Assembly: GCF_017873435.1 (NCBI RefSeq) | Contig: NZ_JAGGKG010000019.1 | Coordinates: 1-64,000, forward strand | DNA: 64,000 nt | Direction of reading: 5' to 3' | Source of the DNA: Paenibacillus turicensis | GTDB lineage: Bacteria > Bacillota > Bacilli > Paenibacillales > Paenibacillaceae | Made by a program: the position numbers and the translations under genes | The notes under the pieces: generated by a model | Told to the model about the DNA's origin: nothing | The model's database searches: none | Seen by the model: only the letters and a program-made list of their open reading frames with translations | Shown: in pieces, positions 7,758-17,716 of the stretch | Numbering within the stretch: the stretch's first letter is position 1 | Layout: the number at the start of each line of letters is the position of its first letter

Positions 7758-8693
7758 ATGTCATTTGTTAAGCTCGATCAAGTGGTAAAGCGATATGGAA
7801 ATAAAGTGTCCGTAGACCATTTGAATCTTAGTATTGGACAAGGTGAAATTTTTGGATTGTTAGGGCCAAATGGAGCGGGAAAAAGCACAACGATTAATAT
7901 GATTGTTGGACTGTTAGAGCCAGATCAAGGAGAAATACAGATCGATGGCTTATCTATACAAAAAAATCCGATGGAGGTTAAGCGCAGCATTGGCTTAGTC
8001 CCACAGGACATTGCAGTATATGAAAATATGAGTGCATACGATAATGTTTCCTTTTTTGGAAAGCTGTATGGATTACGAGGGGCAATGCTGAAGGAACGTG
8101 TTCATGAGGCATTGGCTTTTGTAGGGCTAGAAGATCGGGGGAAGGAGCTACCGCACACCTTCTCAGGCGGAATGAAACGAAGATTAAACATTGCTTGTGC
8201 CATCATGCATCGTCCAAAGCTTATCATTATGGATGAACCAACGGTGGGGATTGATCCACAATCAAGAAATCATATTTTAGAATCGGTGCGGGCATTAAAT
8301 GAAATGGGCTCAACGATTATTTATACAAGTCACTATATGGAGGAGGTTTCAGCCATTTGTGATCGGGTAGCGATAGTAGATCAAGGCCATGTAATTGCTA
8401 GCGGGACACAAGGGGAACTACAGAGTCGTGTTGCAGATCATGAAAAAATTGTGATGAAGCTGACAGGGATTACTGCACAAATGCTACAGGAATTAAAAAC
8501 ACATCCGCAAATTTTAAAGCTAGAGTCTCACGAGGAAGAGCTTAATATATATATCAAATCCTCACAGGCACACTTACAGGATATTTTATTTATATGTGCA
8601 AAGCATGAAGCAATCATTCATTCTGTGTCTTGTGAGCAGCCTACGCTTGAAACGTTATTTTTAAATTTGACCGGTCGTAACTTACGGGACTAA
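7758..8693 (+). CDS. ABC-2 exporter ATPase
   Basis: A 311-residue ATPase of the multidrug/NatA class: Walker A GPNGAGKST about residue 40, signature FSGGMKRR about 140, Walker B KLIIMDEPTVGIDPQ about 155-169, and a ~70-residue C-terminal domain. It should power export by the two permeases that follow. The start is ATG 7758 with GCGGGGG 8 nt before it; two upstream ATGs (7737, 7752) are less well placed. Co-location with a membrane-sensing two-component system suggests export of, or defence against, an envelope-active compound. The substrate is unknown. Confidence 0.88.
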   Translation: MSFVKLDQVVKRYGNKVSVDHLNLSIGQGEIFGLLGPNGAGKSTTINMIVGLLEPDQGEIQIDGLSIQKNPMEVKRSIGLVPQDIAVYENMSAYDNVSFFGKLYGLRGAMLKERVHEALAFVGLEDRGKELPHTFSGGMKRRLNIACAIMHRPKLIIMDEPTVGIDPQSRNHILESVRALNEMGSTIIYTSHYMEEVSAICDRVAIVDQGHVIASGTQGELQSRVADHEKIVMKLTGITAQMLQELKTHPQILKLESHEEELNIYIKSSQAHLQDILFICAKHEAIIHSVSCEQPTLETLFLNLTGRNLRD

Positions 8694-8704
8694 TTGAGGT
8701 GATT

Positions 8705-9868
8705 ATGGTGAACTTATGGACGATTACTTGGTTTGAATTGAAACGATTAACACGTACACGTACTGTTTTGCTCAATCAGTTCCTATTACCAATGCTTTTA
8801 ATTTTTATTATTGGAAGTGCATTGTCTAATCTTTATACTACAACCGAGAAACCCAATGTAGATCCTATTTCGATTATGGTGATCAATCACAGTGATAGTG
8901 ATGACTTGGAAAAAATAGGTTGGAATCAATTTATAATTAGTCCTGATATGAAAGACCAACTACATATTGTTCAAGGTAACAATAAAGAGGAGGCAATTGC
9001 ACAGCTTAAGGAGCAAAAAATTGATCTAGCGATGATTATTCCTGCTCACCTTTTTCAATCAGTTAAAAGTGGAGATAAGGTGGTATGGGAAATTATCGAA
9101 GGAAAAGATAGTACTAAAAATAAGATCGGCATGTTCATGATTGAGGGTTATTTAAAACAATTAAATGTAACGTTAGTTGGTGGAGGAGCTGTAATTACCA
9201 AGCCTAGTTCCGCTGATCAAACAAATACTAGTTTCGTACAGATGAGAGCAATCAGTGATACGGGAATAAACTTTTCTTCCTTTCAAGTCTATGCCTGCTC
9301 TATGTTAACCATGTTTTTATTGTATTCAGGTCTGACTACAAGTATTAGCTTGCAAAGTGAGCAAAAAAACAAAACTTTAGCTCGTCTAAAGGGAATGCCT
9401 ATCAGCTCCACTACTATTTTTATGGGCAAAATATTAGGCAATAGCGTCATGGCGATGATTCAGGCGACCGTTATTATTTTAGGTACACATTGGCTTTATG
9501 GTGTGAATTGGGGAGCACACCCGCTTTACTTAGTCATTATTTGTTTTCTTATTATTATGATTTCAATGCTCATGGCGACTGTCATTACATTGGTTGTTAA
9601 ATCAAGTGCAACTACAAGTATTATTATTCAAAGTATAATCGTGGTTATGACCTTTGTTAGCGGAGGATTTAGACCCATCAATGATGAGTTTATTAGTAAA
9701 TTAGGAGAATATACGGTGAATTATCATGCTTCGCAAGGCATTATGAATATGATGTTGACTGGTGATATGGCTAAGATAGTTCATCATATTTCAATATTAG
9801 GGATTTACAGCGCAGTGATCCTCCTTATTAGCGTCATTGTGTATCGGAAGGTGGGTTATAATGAATAG
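8705..9868 (+). CDS. ABC-2 exporter permease, first subunit
   Basis: A 387-residue permease. One N-terminal helix (about residues 20-40) is followed by a ~160-residue extracellular domain and then about five helices in the C-terminal half (from about 200), ending in the conserved ABC-2 pattern. GAGG lies 5 nt before ATG 8705. It follows the ATPase by 11 nt and overlaps the next permease, so the exporter is probably a heterodimer. Confidence 0.85.
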   Translation: MVNLWTITWFELKRLTRTRTVLLNQFLLPMLLIFIIGSALSNLYTTTEKPNVDPISIMVINHSDSDDLEKIGWNQFIISPDMKDQLHIVQGNNKEEAIAQLKEQKIDLAMIIPAHLFQSVKSGDKVVWEIIEGKDSTKNKIGMFMIEGYLKQLNVTLVGGGAVITKPSSADQTNTSFVQMRAISDTGINFSSFQVYACSMLTMFLLYSGLTTSISLQSEQKNKTLARLKGMPISSTTIFMGKILGNSVMAMIQATVIILGTHWLYGVNWGAHPLYLVIICFLIIMISMLMATVITLVVKSSATTSIIIQSIIVVMTFVSGGFRPINDEFISKLGEYTVNYHASQGIMNMMLTGDMAKIVHHISILGIYSAVILLISVIVYRKVGYNE

Positions 9869-11018
9869 TTTAACGATTGCTTGGAACATGGTAAAAAGGA
9901 CGATTGGTACACGTAAAGGATTTTTACTGCAAATTGTTCTTCCGAGTATTGTGGTTGCTGTATTAGCAGGGTTTGTGGGTGGTGGTTCAGATTCCAAGTT
10001 TACGATTGCTTATGTAAATCATGAGCAAGATGGTATAGCTAGTAAATCATTAATTAAACAATTAGCTGAAATAGAGAACTATGATATGAGAGAGTTTCAA
10101 ACTGAAGCAGACATGAAAGATAACTTACTGAGGTTCAAAGCAGGTTTGGGGATAAGCATTCCTGACAACTTCACTGAAGCTTTATTCGCGGGACAAACGC
10201 CAATCACCCCTGTTTATGAAATGGTGACTAGTCAGGATTCATACATGGCAAGAGTAAAGCTAGATGAAGACATCAGTATGCTACATGACATTGCAATTCA
10301 AAGTGGTGTTTCAACTCAGGGGGGCGATAGAGAGGAAAGCTTCATAAAAATCTTTGAAGCAGTAGGTCAAGCAAAGATTACTACCCAAAAACTTGATTTA
10401 CAGTTGTATCCTAAAGAGGGATTATCGCTCGTTACAGGTTTTACATTAATGTTTTTAATGGGCTTAGTCTCAAATACAGTTTTGCATATTGCGCAGGATC
10501 GCAGTCAACGTACTTTGGCAAGAATATATACCGCACCCGTGACATCATTTCAAATTACGGTAGGTAACTTTTTAGGGAGCTTATGTGTAGGACTGTTGCA
10601 AATTATTATTATTGTGCTGGTTAGCCGTTATGTTATGGGTTATGAATATGGAGTTGCACTTTTACCACACATCGTCATTTTAAGCGCTTTTATGCTTGTT
10701 ACGATGGGGATTGCGAGTACAGTGGCAGGTTTTATACGTAATCCGCAAAATATAGGGATGTTAAACAATTTGATCATTTTCCCTACTTGTATGTTAGGGG
10801 GTTGTTTTTGGCCAATCACATTTATGCCTGATTTTATGCAACGTATAGCTAATTTTGTACCACAAAAGTGGGCAATACAGGCCGTTGAAGAATTGTCTGC
10901 TGGGAATTCCCTCGACAGTATTGTAATCCCACTTAGCATTTTAGGGTTGATGGCGTTAATCCTGCTTACAGTAGGTTCAGCAATATTGCGTCCACAGGAT
11001 CGCAGTCGCAGCATGTAA
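9861..11018 (+). CDS. ABC-2 exporter permease, second subunit
   Basis: A 385-residue homologue of the preceding permease with the same layout: an N-terminal helix at about 20-37, a long extracellular domain, then six helices from about residue 205, with RSQRTLARIYTAP marking the cytoplasmic coupling region. The start is ATG 9861, inside the last codons of the previous gene (8-nt overlap), with GAAGGTGG before it. The earlier in-frame GTG at 9837 lacks a ribosome binding site. Last gene of the exporter operon. Confidence 0.85.
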   Translation: MNSLTIAWNMVKRTIGTRKGFLLQIVLPSIVVAVLAGFVGGGSDSKFTIAYVNHEQDGIASKSLIKQLAEIENYDMREFQTEADMKDNLLRFKAGLGISIPDNFTEALFAGQTPITPVYEMVTSQDSYMARVKLDEDISMLHDIAIQSGVSTQGGDREESFIKIFEAVGQAKITTQKLDLQLYPKEGLSLVTGFTLMFLMGLVSNTVLHIAQDRSQRTLARIYTAPVTSFQITVGNFLGSLCVGLLQIIIIVLVSRYVMGYEYGVALLPHIVILSAFMLVTMGIASTVAGFIRNPQNIGMLNNLIIFPTCMLGGCFWPITFMPDFMQRIANFVPQKWAIQAVEELSAGNSLDSIVIPLSILGLMALILLTVGSAILRPQDRSRSM

Positions 11019-11031
11019 AATAGGCTGCATA

Positions 11032-11526
11032 TTATTGACTATAGGAAGCCGTGCCCGTCATCTCTGTAAATTTGCGAAGCATAAAAAGTCGCCAACGTAA
11101 AATCATACCAAAGGCCAAAATAAAAAATACCGATCCCGTCTGTAAGACGGAAATATATTGTTCAACAACACCGTGTAGCAATAAACGAATGACTAATAGT
11201 CCGATCAAAATAAAAGCAAATTGAGGGGAACGTTTAGCATAAATATGTCCTTCCTCTACTTCAAAGTGTGTAGTCCGGATCAAAGGATAAGAAAAGACAA
11301 ACCACCCCACTAAAAAAGCAATGAGCGCCCATAATAAGGGAATGTGCATTTCAGGAGCTATGAACATCGCAAATCCTGTTGCCATTCCTACAGGGGGCAT
11401 AATTATTTTTTTTATATTGACAGGGCGATGACTTGCTTTTAATCGAATTACGATCGCGGACACTGCCATTAAAATACCAACAATGGTCATAACAACGGGA
11501 AAATAGGGTGAATGTAAAAGGTTCAT
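11032..11526 (-). CDS. CcdC-like membrane protein
   Basis: A 164-residue membrane protein with about five helices, resembling the CcdC/DUF1453 family once linked to cytochrome c biogenesis in Bacillus; its real function is uncertain. The start at 11526 (MNLLHSPYFPVVM) follows AAAGGAAG at good spacing, unlike the upstream in-frame ATG. It converges with the exporter operon and ends 13 nt from it with no clear terminator between. Confidence 0.7.
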   Translation of the reverse strand: MNLLHSPYFPVVMTIVGILMAVSAIVIRLKASHRPVNIKKIIMPPVGMATGFAMFIAPEMHIPLLWALIAFLVGWFVFSYPLIRTTHFEVEEGHIYAKRSPQFAFILIGLLVIRLLLHGVVEQYISVLQTGSVFFILAFGMILRWRLFMLRKFTEMTGTASYSQ

Positions 11527-11698
11527 ATAGCGTCTTCCTTTCTTCAAAGTCAGCATGACTAAACTTATATATCCAGTAGCGAACATATTATAACATATCA
11601 AATTGAGTTATTATAATTTTAAGGAGCTTATAGAGGAAAACTTCATTAATGCTGCTAATAAATAAGCTACTATTTATAGAATAGTGAGGGAAGTGAAC

Positions 11699-12763
11699 AT
11701 GTTGGAGAGACAGGTTACTTTTTATGTGGGAACTTATGCGCAAGAGGACGAGCAGGGGATTCATGTTTGTACGCTTGATATCGTTACGGGAAAGCTACAG
11801 CAAGTAAACAGTGTGGGTGGTGTTAAAAACCCTTCCTTTATCGCCTTAAATCAACAAAAGGATAAATTGTATGCGGTTAGTGAGGCTGGACCAAGTGCTT
11901 TATACACGTATGACATAATCAAGCCTGAATTAACCTCTCAATTAACAAAAAATCAACCTATATTATCCCTAAAAAGCCGCCTTCTGATGGAGGGACAAGA
12001 CGCTTGTCATCTCACCTTAAGTGGGGCAGGTTTCGTTTATGTTGCCCATTATTCGAGCGCACACATTTTTAGCTATGCATTAGATGAAAAGGGTCAACCC
12101 TACCAGCTACTTACACAAATTCAGCATCAGGGAGGAAGTCAAGTTGTTCCTGATCGTCAAGGGGATGCACATGCACATCAAATAATTCTAGACCCTACTC
12201 AGCAGTATGCGTATGTATCAGATCTTGGGATGGATGTTATCGTGCAATACAACGTGGATGCAGGATTGTTATCGGAGGTTGGACGTGTAAAGCTACCCCC
12301 AGGAGCTGGACCTCGCCATCTTGTATTTCATCCTAAGCTGCCTTATGCCTATGGTATAAATGAGCTTAACAATACGATCACAGCATATGATTTTAATGTC
12401 GATACAGGTGCTTTAACGATAAAACAGCACTTTTCCTCTTTACCTGAAGGTAGTCAAGTTGACAATATTGCGGCGGATATTCATGTTTCAGAGGATGGGA
12501 ACTATCTGTACGGCTCCAATCGGGGAGAAGATTGCATCGTTAAATATAATGTAGATCGAAACACTGGCTTACTCCATTCCCCAACATGGCATTCTGTGCT
12601 TGGAGGCTGGCCTCGTAATTTTGCAATCCAAGGGCAATATGTTTTTGTTGCTAATCAAAATAGTAATGAAATTGTTAGCTTTCGGCGTGATCTCGCAACA
12701 GGGGAGCTATCACCAACGGGTCATACCCTCGCCATTCAGGCGCCAACCTGTATCATTTTTTAA
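11699..12763 (+). CDS. pgl: 6-phosphogluconolactonase, beta-propeller type
   Basis: A 354-residue lactonase-family seven-bladed propeller (YkgB/Pgl type). Repeated blade motifs such as GAGPRHLVFHP and YLYGSNRGEDCIVKY are visible, and the N-terminus FYVGTYAQEDEQGIHV is typical. It hydrolyses 6-phosphogluconolactone in the oxidative pentose phosphate pathway, in the cytoplasm. ATG 11699 is chosen because GGGAAG lies 6-7 nt upstream. It stands alone, divergent from the ccdC-like gene. Some members of this fold act on other lactones. Confidence 0.88.
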   Translation: MLERQVTFYVGTYAQEDEQGIHVCTLDIVTGKLQQVNSVGGVKNPSFIALNQQKDKLYAVSEAGPSALYTYDIIKPELTSQLTKNQPILSLKSRLLMEGQDACHLTLSGAGFVYVAHYSSAHIFSYALDEKGQPYQLLTQIQHQGGSQVVPDRQGDAHAHQIILDPTQQYAYVSDLGMDVIVQYNVDAGLLSEVGRVKLPPGAGPRHLVFHPKLPYAYGINELNNTITAYDFNVDTGALTIKQHFSSLPEGSQVDNIAADIHVSEDGNYLYGSNRGEDCIVKYNVDRNTGLLHSPTWHSVLGGWPRNFAIQGQYVFVANQNSNEIVSFRRDLATGELSPTGHTLAIQAPTCIIF

Positions 12764-12782
12764 TATGTAAATGTAAAAATTT

Positions 12783-12842
12783 AAAGCCTTTGCACCACAA
12801 GAGGAATGACCTTTTGTATAATATGGTAGCAGAGGCTTTTTG
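12783..12842 (+). terminator. possible terminator after pgl
   Basis: AAAGCCTTTGC pairs with GCAGAGGCTTT and is followed by T. The ~35-nt loop is long for a terminator, so confidence is moderate. Confidence 0.4.
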
Positions 12843-12882
12843 TTATGGAAAAATGGAGAACTGACCTGCTAAAGAGGTGATG

Positions 12883-14778
12883 ATGTTGAATAAATGGGAG
12901 CGGCTAGGCATTGAGCCAACCAGCGATGTTAAATTGATTAAGCGTGCATATGCTTCCAAGCTAAAAATGTATCATCCTGAAGACGATCCACAAGGGTATC
13001 AAGCGTTACGTGAAGCTTATGAGTGGGCGATGAAGCAAAGCCAACTACATAGTAACACAGTTGAATTAGAAGAGCAGCCAAAGCCTTCTGAACAAGTAAA
13101 GCCTCCAATAAAACAACCAACGCATAACAAGCAAAACCATATACCACCTAAACTTGTGTTAGATTTTAATAGGACACAAAATTTTGCTACGCCAGATGAG
13201 GTTGTAGCTGCGTTTATACAGAAGGTCGCTAACCTTTATGATGATTTTTCACGTCGTATTGATGAGTCATGCTGGCTGGTCCTTTTACAGGACAAAGTAA
13301 TGTGGAATATTTCAGTAAGTGAAAAGCTTTTTAAGGAAATATCATATTTTTTAAATGAGTATTGTTATTTACCTATTGAAATATGGGACATATTGAATCA
13401 ATCCTTTGATTGGACTGGAACCTATTATAAAAACCCAAATGATTTTGAGGTAAGATATCCACAAATTTATAAACGGGTCATTCAACGTTCCCCAGAATGT
13501 TTATTTAACTATGTTGAACTACTTCAAGCGGAAGAATTAGATTATGACTCCTATTTGGCGAAGCGAGAGGTGGCGTGTAGCGCTCTCCTGAATCATGAGC
13601 TTGAGGATGCCAGAGCTGCACTGATTGCTGCGCAAAAGCAATTTGCAGAAGACCCTGCTTTAATCCATTTAATATGCACTTATTGTACCATGACGGGAGA
13701 TTTACAATGGGGGCGGGAGATCAGTCAACAAGGAGCTGTAAAGTATCCAGACATTCAAGATATGTGGCTACATCGCGCTTATTTTGATTATTACTGTCAT
13801 GAAGCGAAGGAAGCTTTACAAGCTATTGAGCCTATTTTACGTTGTACACCAGATCATACTGGCGCGTTAGCGCTAGCCCTTCAATGTCATTTAGAATTAG
13901 GGCAACTTGATCAAGCTGAACAAATATGTGAGTTGATGCTTTCCAGAGTCCCCAATGATATTGAGGCAATTACTGGGCTTGCGATCATTTCTGAGCGAAG
14001 ATTTCAAGCACTTCCCAAAGGAAATCGTAAGGAAAGAATGCAATTGCTTCGTCTTTTAGGGATGGGGATGACATTTCAGCAACGTGTGCTTGGACTAATT
14101 AAAGGGTTAAAGCTGGCATGGCTAGTTATTATTGCAGCGGTGTTTCTGCAAAGCTTTATTTATGTTGAGGTTAAAAATGAATTAGGCATGTCACCTTGGG
14201 AGTATATCCGTAGTAATGACGATGTACGTCACCACGTTCAACCTGTAGGCAATACTGCAGAGCTCAAGCAGGCATTTGAGCAAAATCAAACAGCGAGGCT
14301 TGAGCTTTCGCAGGTTAAATATATTGGACTTAATCGAGTTTATCAAGGTGATATGGAAAAATTCGTGGATGCTGATGAGAAAACAAAGGAGCAGGTAAAC
14401 CAAAATGAGCTACCTAAATCTGGGGTAGGTTATGTTTTTATAGGTTATGTTGGCAACGAATCTATCCTTGTAATCACCAATAATATAAACAATACGAGTA
14501 ATGTAAAAATAGTAGGTAGACCTAAGCTATTAGTTAGTTCTATTTTAAATAAGGCTTTTGCAGCATGGGCAAGCTTGGGGTATGGAGAAAAGCGCAATGC
14601 TTCCTATGTGCTTGATCATCCTGTTAGTGAATTTTATATCGATACACAAGCTGATTTGCTTGGGAATGTCAAGCAATTAGCGTATAAATGGTCCCCTTAT
14701 ATCGTTATATTAGTGCTGATGTATTGGTTTATTTTTAATCAGATTCGTAATTTATGGCGATGGCTGAGGTATGTATAA
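12883..14778 (+). CDS. J-domain membrane protein with TPR-like repeats
   Basis: A 631-residue protein. An N-terminal J-like domain (about 1-55) reads KRAYASKLKMYHPEDDP and then GYQALREAYEWA; the Hsp70-activating HPD is HPE here. A ~350-residue helical region with tetratricopeptide-like repeats follows (about 230-370), then a helix near 405-425, an external domain and a C-terminal helix near 600-622. It resembles the DjlB/DjlC class of J-proteins, whose genes sit beside DUF1266 genes in enterobacteria, as here. It would be a membrane-tethered partner of an Hsp70; whether HPE supports that is uncertain. ATG 12883 has AAAGAGG 5 nt upstream. First of three genes. Confidence 0.75.
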   Translation: MLNKWERLGIEPTSDVKLIKRAYASKLKMYHPEDDPQGYQALREAYEWAMKQSQLHSNTVELEEQPKPSEQVKPPIKQPTHNKQNHIPPKLVLDFNRTQNFATPDEVVAAFIQKVANLYDDFSRRIDESCWLVLLQDKVMWNISVSEKLFKEISYFLNEYCYLPIEIWDILNQSFDWTGTYYKNPNDFEVRYPQIYKRVIQRSPECLFNYVELLQAEELDYDSYLAKREVACSALLNHELEDARAALIAAQKQFAEDPALIHLICTYCTMTGDLQWGREISQQGAVKYPDIQDMWLHRAYFDYYCHEAKEALQAIEPILRCTPDHTGALALALQCHLELGQLDQAEQICELMLSRVPNDIEAITGLAIISERRFQALPKGNRKERMQLLRLLGMGMTFQQRVLGLIKGLKLAWLVIIAAVFLQSFIYVEVKNELGMSPWEYIRSNDDVRHHVQPVGNTAELKQAFEQNQTARLELSQVKYIGLNRVYQGDMEKFVDADEKTKEQVNQNELPKSGVGYVFIGYVGNESILVITNNINNTSNVKIVGRPKLLVSSILNKAFAAWASLGYGEKRNASYVLDHPVSEFYIDTQADLLGNVKQLAYKWSPYIVILVLMYWFIFNQIRNLWRWLRYV

Positions 14779-14791
14779 GAGGTTTGTATAA

Positions 14792-15493
14792 ATGGAAGGG
14801 GATGAACACTTGATGGCTCCTTTTGATAGAAAACAGAAAAAGCAACTCACAACATATGAGGGTGTATTGAGCTCCATTGTGTTTGTGGGCCAAACGGCAA
14901 GCTATTATCAGCAAAATACAGCACTTGCTTTCAAAAGAGTACGTGACATGGAGACTGAATTAATCAGATGGCAAATTACAGATAAAGAGAGTCTCCATGC
15001 AAGACTGGATTGGCTTTTAATTAAAGGGACACGTCACGTATTTGAACAAATGTATACGAAGCTGTCTTGTATGGAAGAGACAGAACGAGAACGTTATTTG
15101 TCTTCATTTCCGAGTGGGTCAGCGGAACAGATAGAATTAGAGGTGGTCTATTATTATTTGTATCGTGCTCCGAGAATAGGGATTACCGCTTATGATCTAA
15201 CATGGGTGACTTATTTGATTAGAGCTGCCTACTCGCTAAAGAAGCTTACTAATGTAGAACGCTTAACTTATCTAGATCGAGTGATCACTGTCATGAATGA
15301 CTACAATGACTATAAGTGGAACCGCAAAGATTATATCAATAGCTTTGTTATAGGGACGACCTTTAATAGTGTATATGCAAACCCTGAACATAATTGGCGG
15401 AATGATCCACAAGGCACTGCCACTCAGAATTGTGGGAATTATGCTAGATTGATAGCTTCTAAGTGGAGCCCCTTTAGAAAAATTGGGTTATAA
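14792..15493 (+). CDS. DUF1266-like protein
   Basis: A 233-residue soluble protein of unknown function. The stretch around IGITAYDLTWVTYLIRAAYSLKKLT and the later NDYNDYKWNRKDYINSFVIG resemble DUF1266, the family of E. coli YbeR and YbeU, which are encoded with DjlB and DjlC. The gene follows the J-domain gene by 13 nt, so they form an operon. AGAGG stands 8 nt before ATG 14792; a second ATG at 14813 is possible. Family assignment is from motif resemblance only. Confidence 0.55.
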   Translation: MEGDEHLMAPFDRKQKKQLTTYEGVLSSIVFVGQTASYYQQNTALAFKRVRDMETELIRWQITDKESLHARLDWLLIKGTRHVFEQMYTKLSCMEETERERYLSSFPSGSAEQIELEVVYYYLYRAPRIGITAYDLTWVTYLIRAAYSLKKLTNVERLTYLDRVITVMNDYNDYKWNRKDYINSFVIGTTFNSVYANPEHNWRNDPQGTATQNCGNYARLIASKWSPFRKIGL

Positions 15494-15519
15494 AATTTGC
15501 TGTTATGGGGTGATTAGAA

Positions 15520-16509
15520 GTGAAAAAGGTTTTTGTATTTATTATTTTTCTCCTTTGTTTCATTCTAATTATGACCAATCAGGAGGAGAGCAAGCAGGTT
15601 GTTTCGAGCTCTGTATTTAACGATATCGCAGCAGAGGAAAAAGGATCAGCATTCACGAAATTTAGTCATTGGCTGGAGCAATTTAATGATAGTTATGTGA
15701 AAACTTATCAGTCGTTTTTAGAGGATGGACATAGGAAACAACCTCTTCCAGCCATAAAGGAAGCAGATTACAACATGATTAATCTAGTTGTAGCATCAGC
15801 GGCAGCTCAGCCACGTTTTAATGTTTTGGATACAACCACAATTACTTTAGCGCAAACGATAGATGAGCTTATGGCGTTAATGGATGATATCTCCAAATTT
15901 GAGGATACAGCAAAAGGTTCAGAGGATTCAAAATCAAAGCGAAAGCAATTCCGTAAGAAAATGCAAGCTTTACTTCAAAAATATGATGTTTTAAATGAGC
16001 GATTTAATAAACAATTTGCTACGATGAAAATCGATAAATCTAAGGAGCAGCAGCAACTCTATTTGGAACAAGGTCGTTTTATTCAAGCCGCTCAAGAGGA
16101 AATATCGTATCAATTTTCAAAATTTTCAAACTTAATAACGAATTATAGCGCTGATGAGCTTAATTTAAGAGAGTTAAGCTACAATGAAGTGCACAAGATT
16201 TATATTAGCAGTCATGACAGTGTTCTAAAATATAATCAATGGTTAAGCAATAAAGAGCAAGTAGATGAAGAAATATTAGATAATGAGCTTGCAGAGAAAT
16301 CAATAAGGAGTATGATAGAAGCTACAGCGAAGCTAGACCAAGCATTGAAGGCCATTATTAATTATTTAAAGGATATCCAGGATGAGCCATCATCGACAGC
16401 TTGGACCTCAGAGACAAAACTAACTGAGTTGAAGCTGCTACAAAATTACGTACAGGCTCAATCAAGGTTCAGACAAGCCATCACGATGGCAAATTTAAGC
16501 TTTAAATAA
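15520..16509 (+). CDS. exported helical protein, DUF3829-like
   Basis: A 329-residue protein with a hydrophobic N-terminus (residues 4-19, VFVFIIFLLCFILIM) that is either a signal peptide or an anchor; no lipobox Cys follows. The rest is charged and mostly helical, as in DUF3829 proteins of unknown function. Its start is GTG 15520 with a weak GGGGTGATTAGAA region before it. It follows the DUF1266-like gene by 26 nt, completing a J-domain, DUF1266, DUF3829-like operon. Function unknown; extracytoplasmic placement is inferred. Confidence 0.55.
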   Translation: MKKVFVFIIFLLCFILIMTNQEESKQVVSSSVFNDIAAEEKGSAFTKFSHWLEQFNDSYVKTYQSFLEDGHRKQPLPAIKEADYNMINLVVASAAAQPRFNVLDTTTITLAQTIDELMALMDDISKFEDTAKGSEDSKSKRKQFRKKMQALLQKYDVLNERFNKQFATMKIDKSKEQQQLYLEQGRFIQAAQEEISYQFSKFSNLITNYSADELNLRELSYNEVHKIYISSHDSVLKYNQWLSNKEQVDEEILDNELAEKSIRSMIEATAKLDQALKAIINYLKDIQDEPSSTAWTSETKLTELKLLQNYVQAQSRFRQAITMANLSFK

Positions 16510-16568
16510 TTGATATTAAGGTATATAGATATAGAATGCTAGGACAGCATGAAAGGAAGCGTCATGAA

Positions 16569-16979
16569 GTGAAGTGGATAAAAGTAATTTTGCAGTCAAC
16601 AATTTTTTATGCTTTTTATTGGGTTGGGGATGTGATTCAGCATAGCTTTAGCTTACCCGTCTCAGGGAGCATATTAGGTTTGCTGCTACTCTTTGTTTGT
16701 TTACTTACTGGAATTATACGACCCCAATGGATTGAGAGTGGGACAGGTTTTTTTCAAAAGTATATGCCGATCTTTTTTATTCCCTCGACTGTTGGGATTA
16801 TGAATTATTTAGAATTATTCAACGGTAAAGGACTTATGCTTATTCCTATCGTTGTTGTGAGCTCTATGATTACGCTAGCCTTTGCAGCCGCCAGCAGTTA
16901 TTTTGTTGTTAGACGCAGAGAGAAGCTGGAGGGAAATGCGGGTAGTAAAAAGGTGTTAAGCGAAGGAGAAGTAATGTAA
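16569..16979 (+). CDS. lrgA: holin-like protein of the CidA/LrgA family
   Basis: A 136-residue protein with four hydrophobic helices and the conserved LPVSGSILGLLLLF and MPIFFIPSTVGIM segments of CidA/LrgA. These proteins modulate murein hydrolase activity and carry overflow metabolites such as pyruvate. The start is taken as GTG 16569, with AAAGGAAG 9 nt upstream; ATG 16536 would add 11 polar residues with no good ribosome binding site. It is followed 2 nt later by lrgB. Confidence 0.85.
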   Translation: MKWIKVILQSTIFYAFYWVGDVIQHSFSLPVSGSILGLLLLFVCLLTGIIRPQWIESGTGFFQKYMPIFFIPSTVGIMNYLELFNGKGLMLIPIVVVSSMITLAFAAASSYFVVRRREKLEGNAGSKKVLSEGEVM

Positions 16980-16981
16980 TC

Positions 16982-17683
16982 ATGATCATACAATCCATCA
17001 TTGCCGCTAGTATCGTGCTTATTACTGTTGTTTTGTACCTAATAATGAGTAGAGTATACAATAAATTCCATTATATCATTTTAATGCCGATTATTACGGT
17101 GTCCTTTATTTTAGTTGTAACCCTTGTATCATTAGAAATTCCATATACGACCTACATGCAAGGGGGCAAGTTTATCAATTTGCTGTTAGGCCCTGCGGTG
17201 GTTTCGCTAGCTTACCCACTATATCAGCAAAGGGAAACGTTAGTACGTAATTTTGTACCGATTATTACAGGTGTGATTGTAGGCTTAATCGGTAGTATTA
17301 TTACCGGTATTTATTTTACACAAATGTTTAACTTCCCAGCAGAAATATTGTATGCCCAAGTGCCAAAGTCAATTACGACCGCTGTTGCTGTAACGATTTC
17401 GCAAGACCTTGGGGGCATCCCGACATTAACGGCTATTTTTGTCATGATTGCAGGTTTTACAGGTGTATTTTTAGGTTCCATCATATTAAAAGTATTAAAG
17501 ATCGATCATTTTGTCGCACGTGGAGTTGGTATTGGAACCGCCTCACACGTCATTGGCACCGCAACGAGTTATGAGTATGGACTTGCTACTGTCTCTGTCA
17601 GCTCAGTAGCGATGACATTAAGCGCAATTGTTGGGTCATTTTTAGCACCAGCGTTAGTCTGGGTATACACCACTTGGTTTTAG
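16982..17683 (+). CDS. lrgB: LrgB/CidB family membrane protein
   Basis: A 233-residue integral membrane protein with about seven helices and the family hallmarks KSITTAVAVTISQDLGGIP and GIGTASHVIGTA. LrgB partners LrgA/CidA in control of autolysis and in metabolite transport. It follows lrgA by two nucleotides, so the pair is co-transcribed. No LytS/LytR pair is adjacent, although a LytS-like kinase lies at 44357. Confidence 0.9.
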   Translation: MIIQSIIAASIVLITVVLYLIMSRVYNKFHYIILMPIITVSFILVVTLVSLEIPYTTYMQGGKFINLLLGPAVVSLAYPLYQQRETLVRNFVPIITGVIVGLIGSIITGIYFTQMFNFPAEILYAQVPKSITTAVAVTISQDLGGIPTLTAIFVMIAGFTGVFLGSIILKVLKIDHFVARGVGIGTASHVIGTATSYEYGLATVSVSSVAMTLSAIVGSFLAPALVWVYTTWF

Positions 17684-17716
17684 AAGTTTTCAAGCCTATA
17701 TGAAATTTTATTATGC

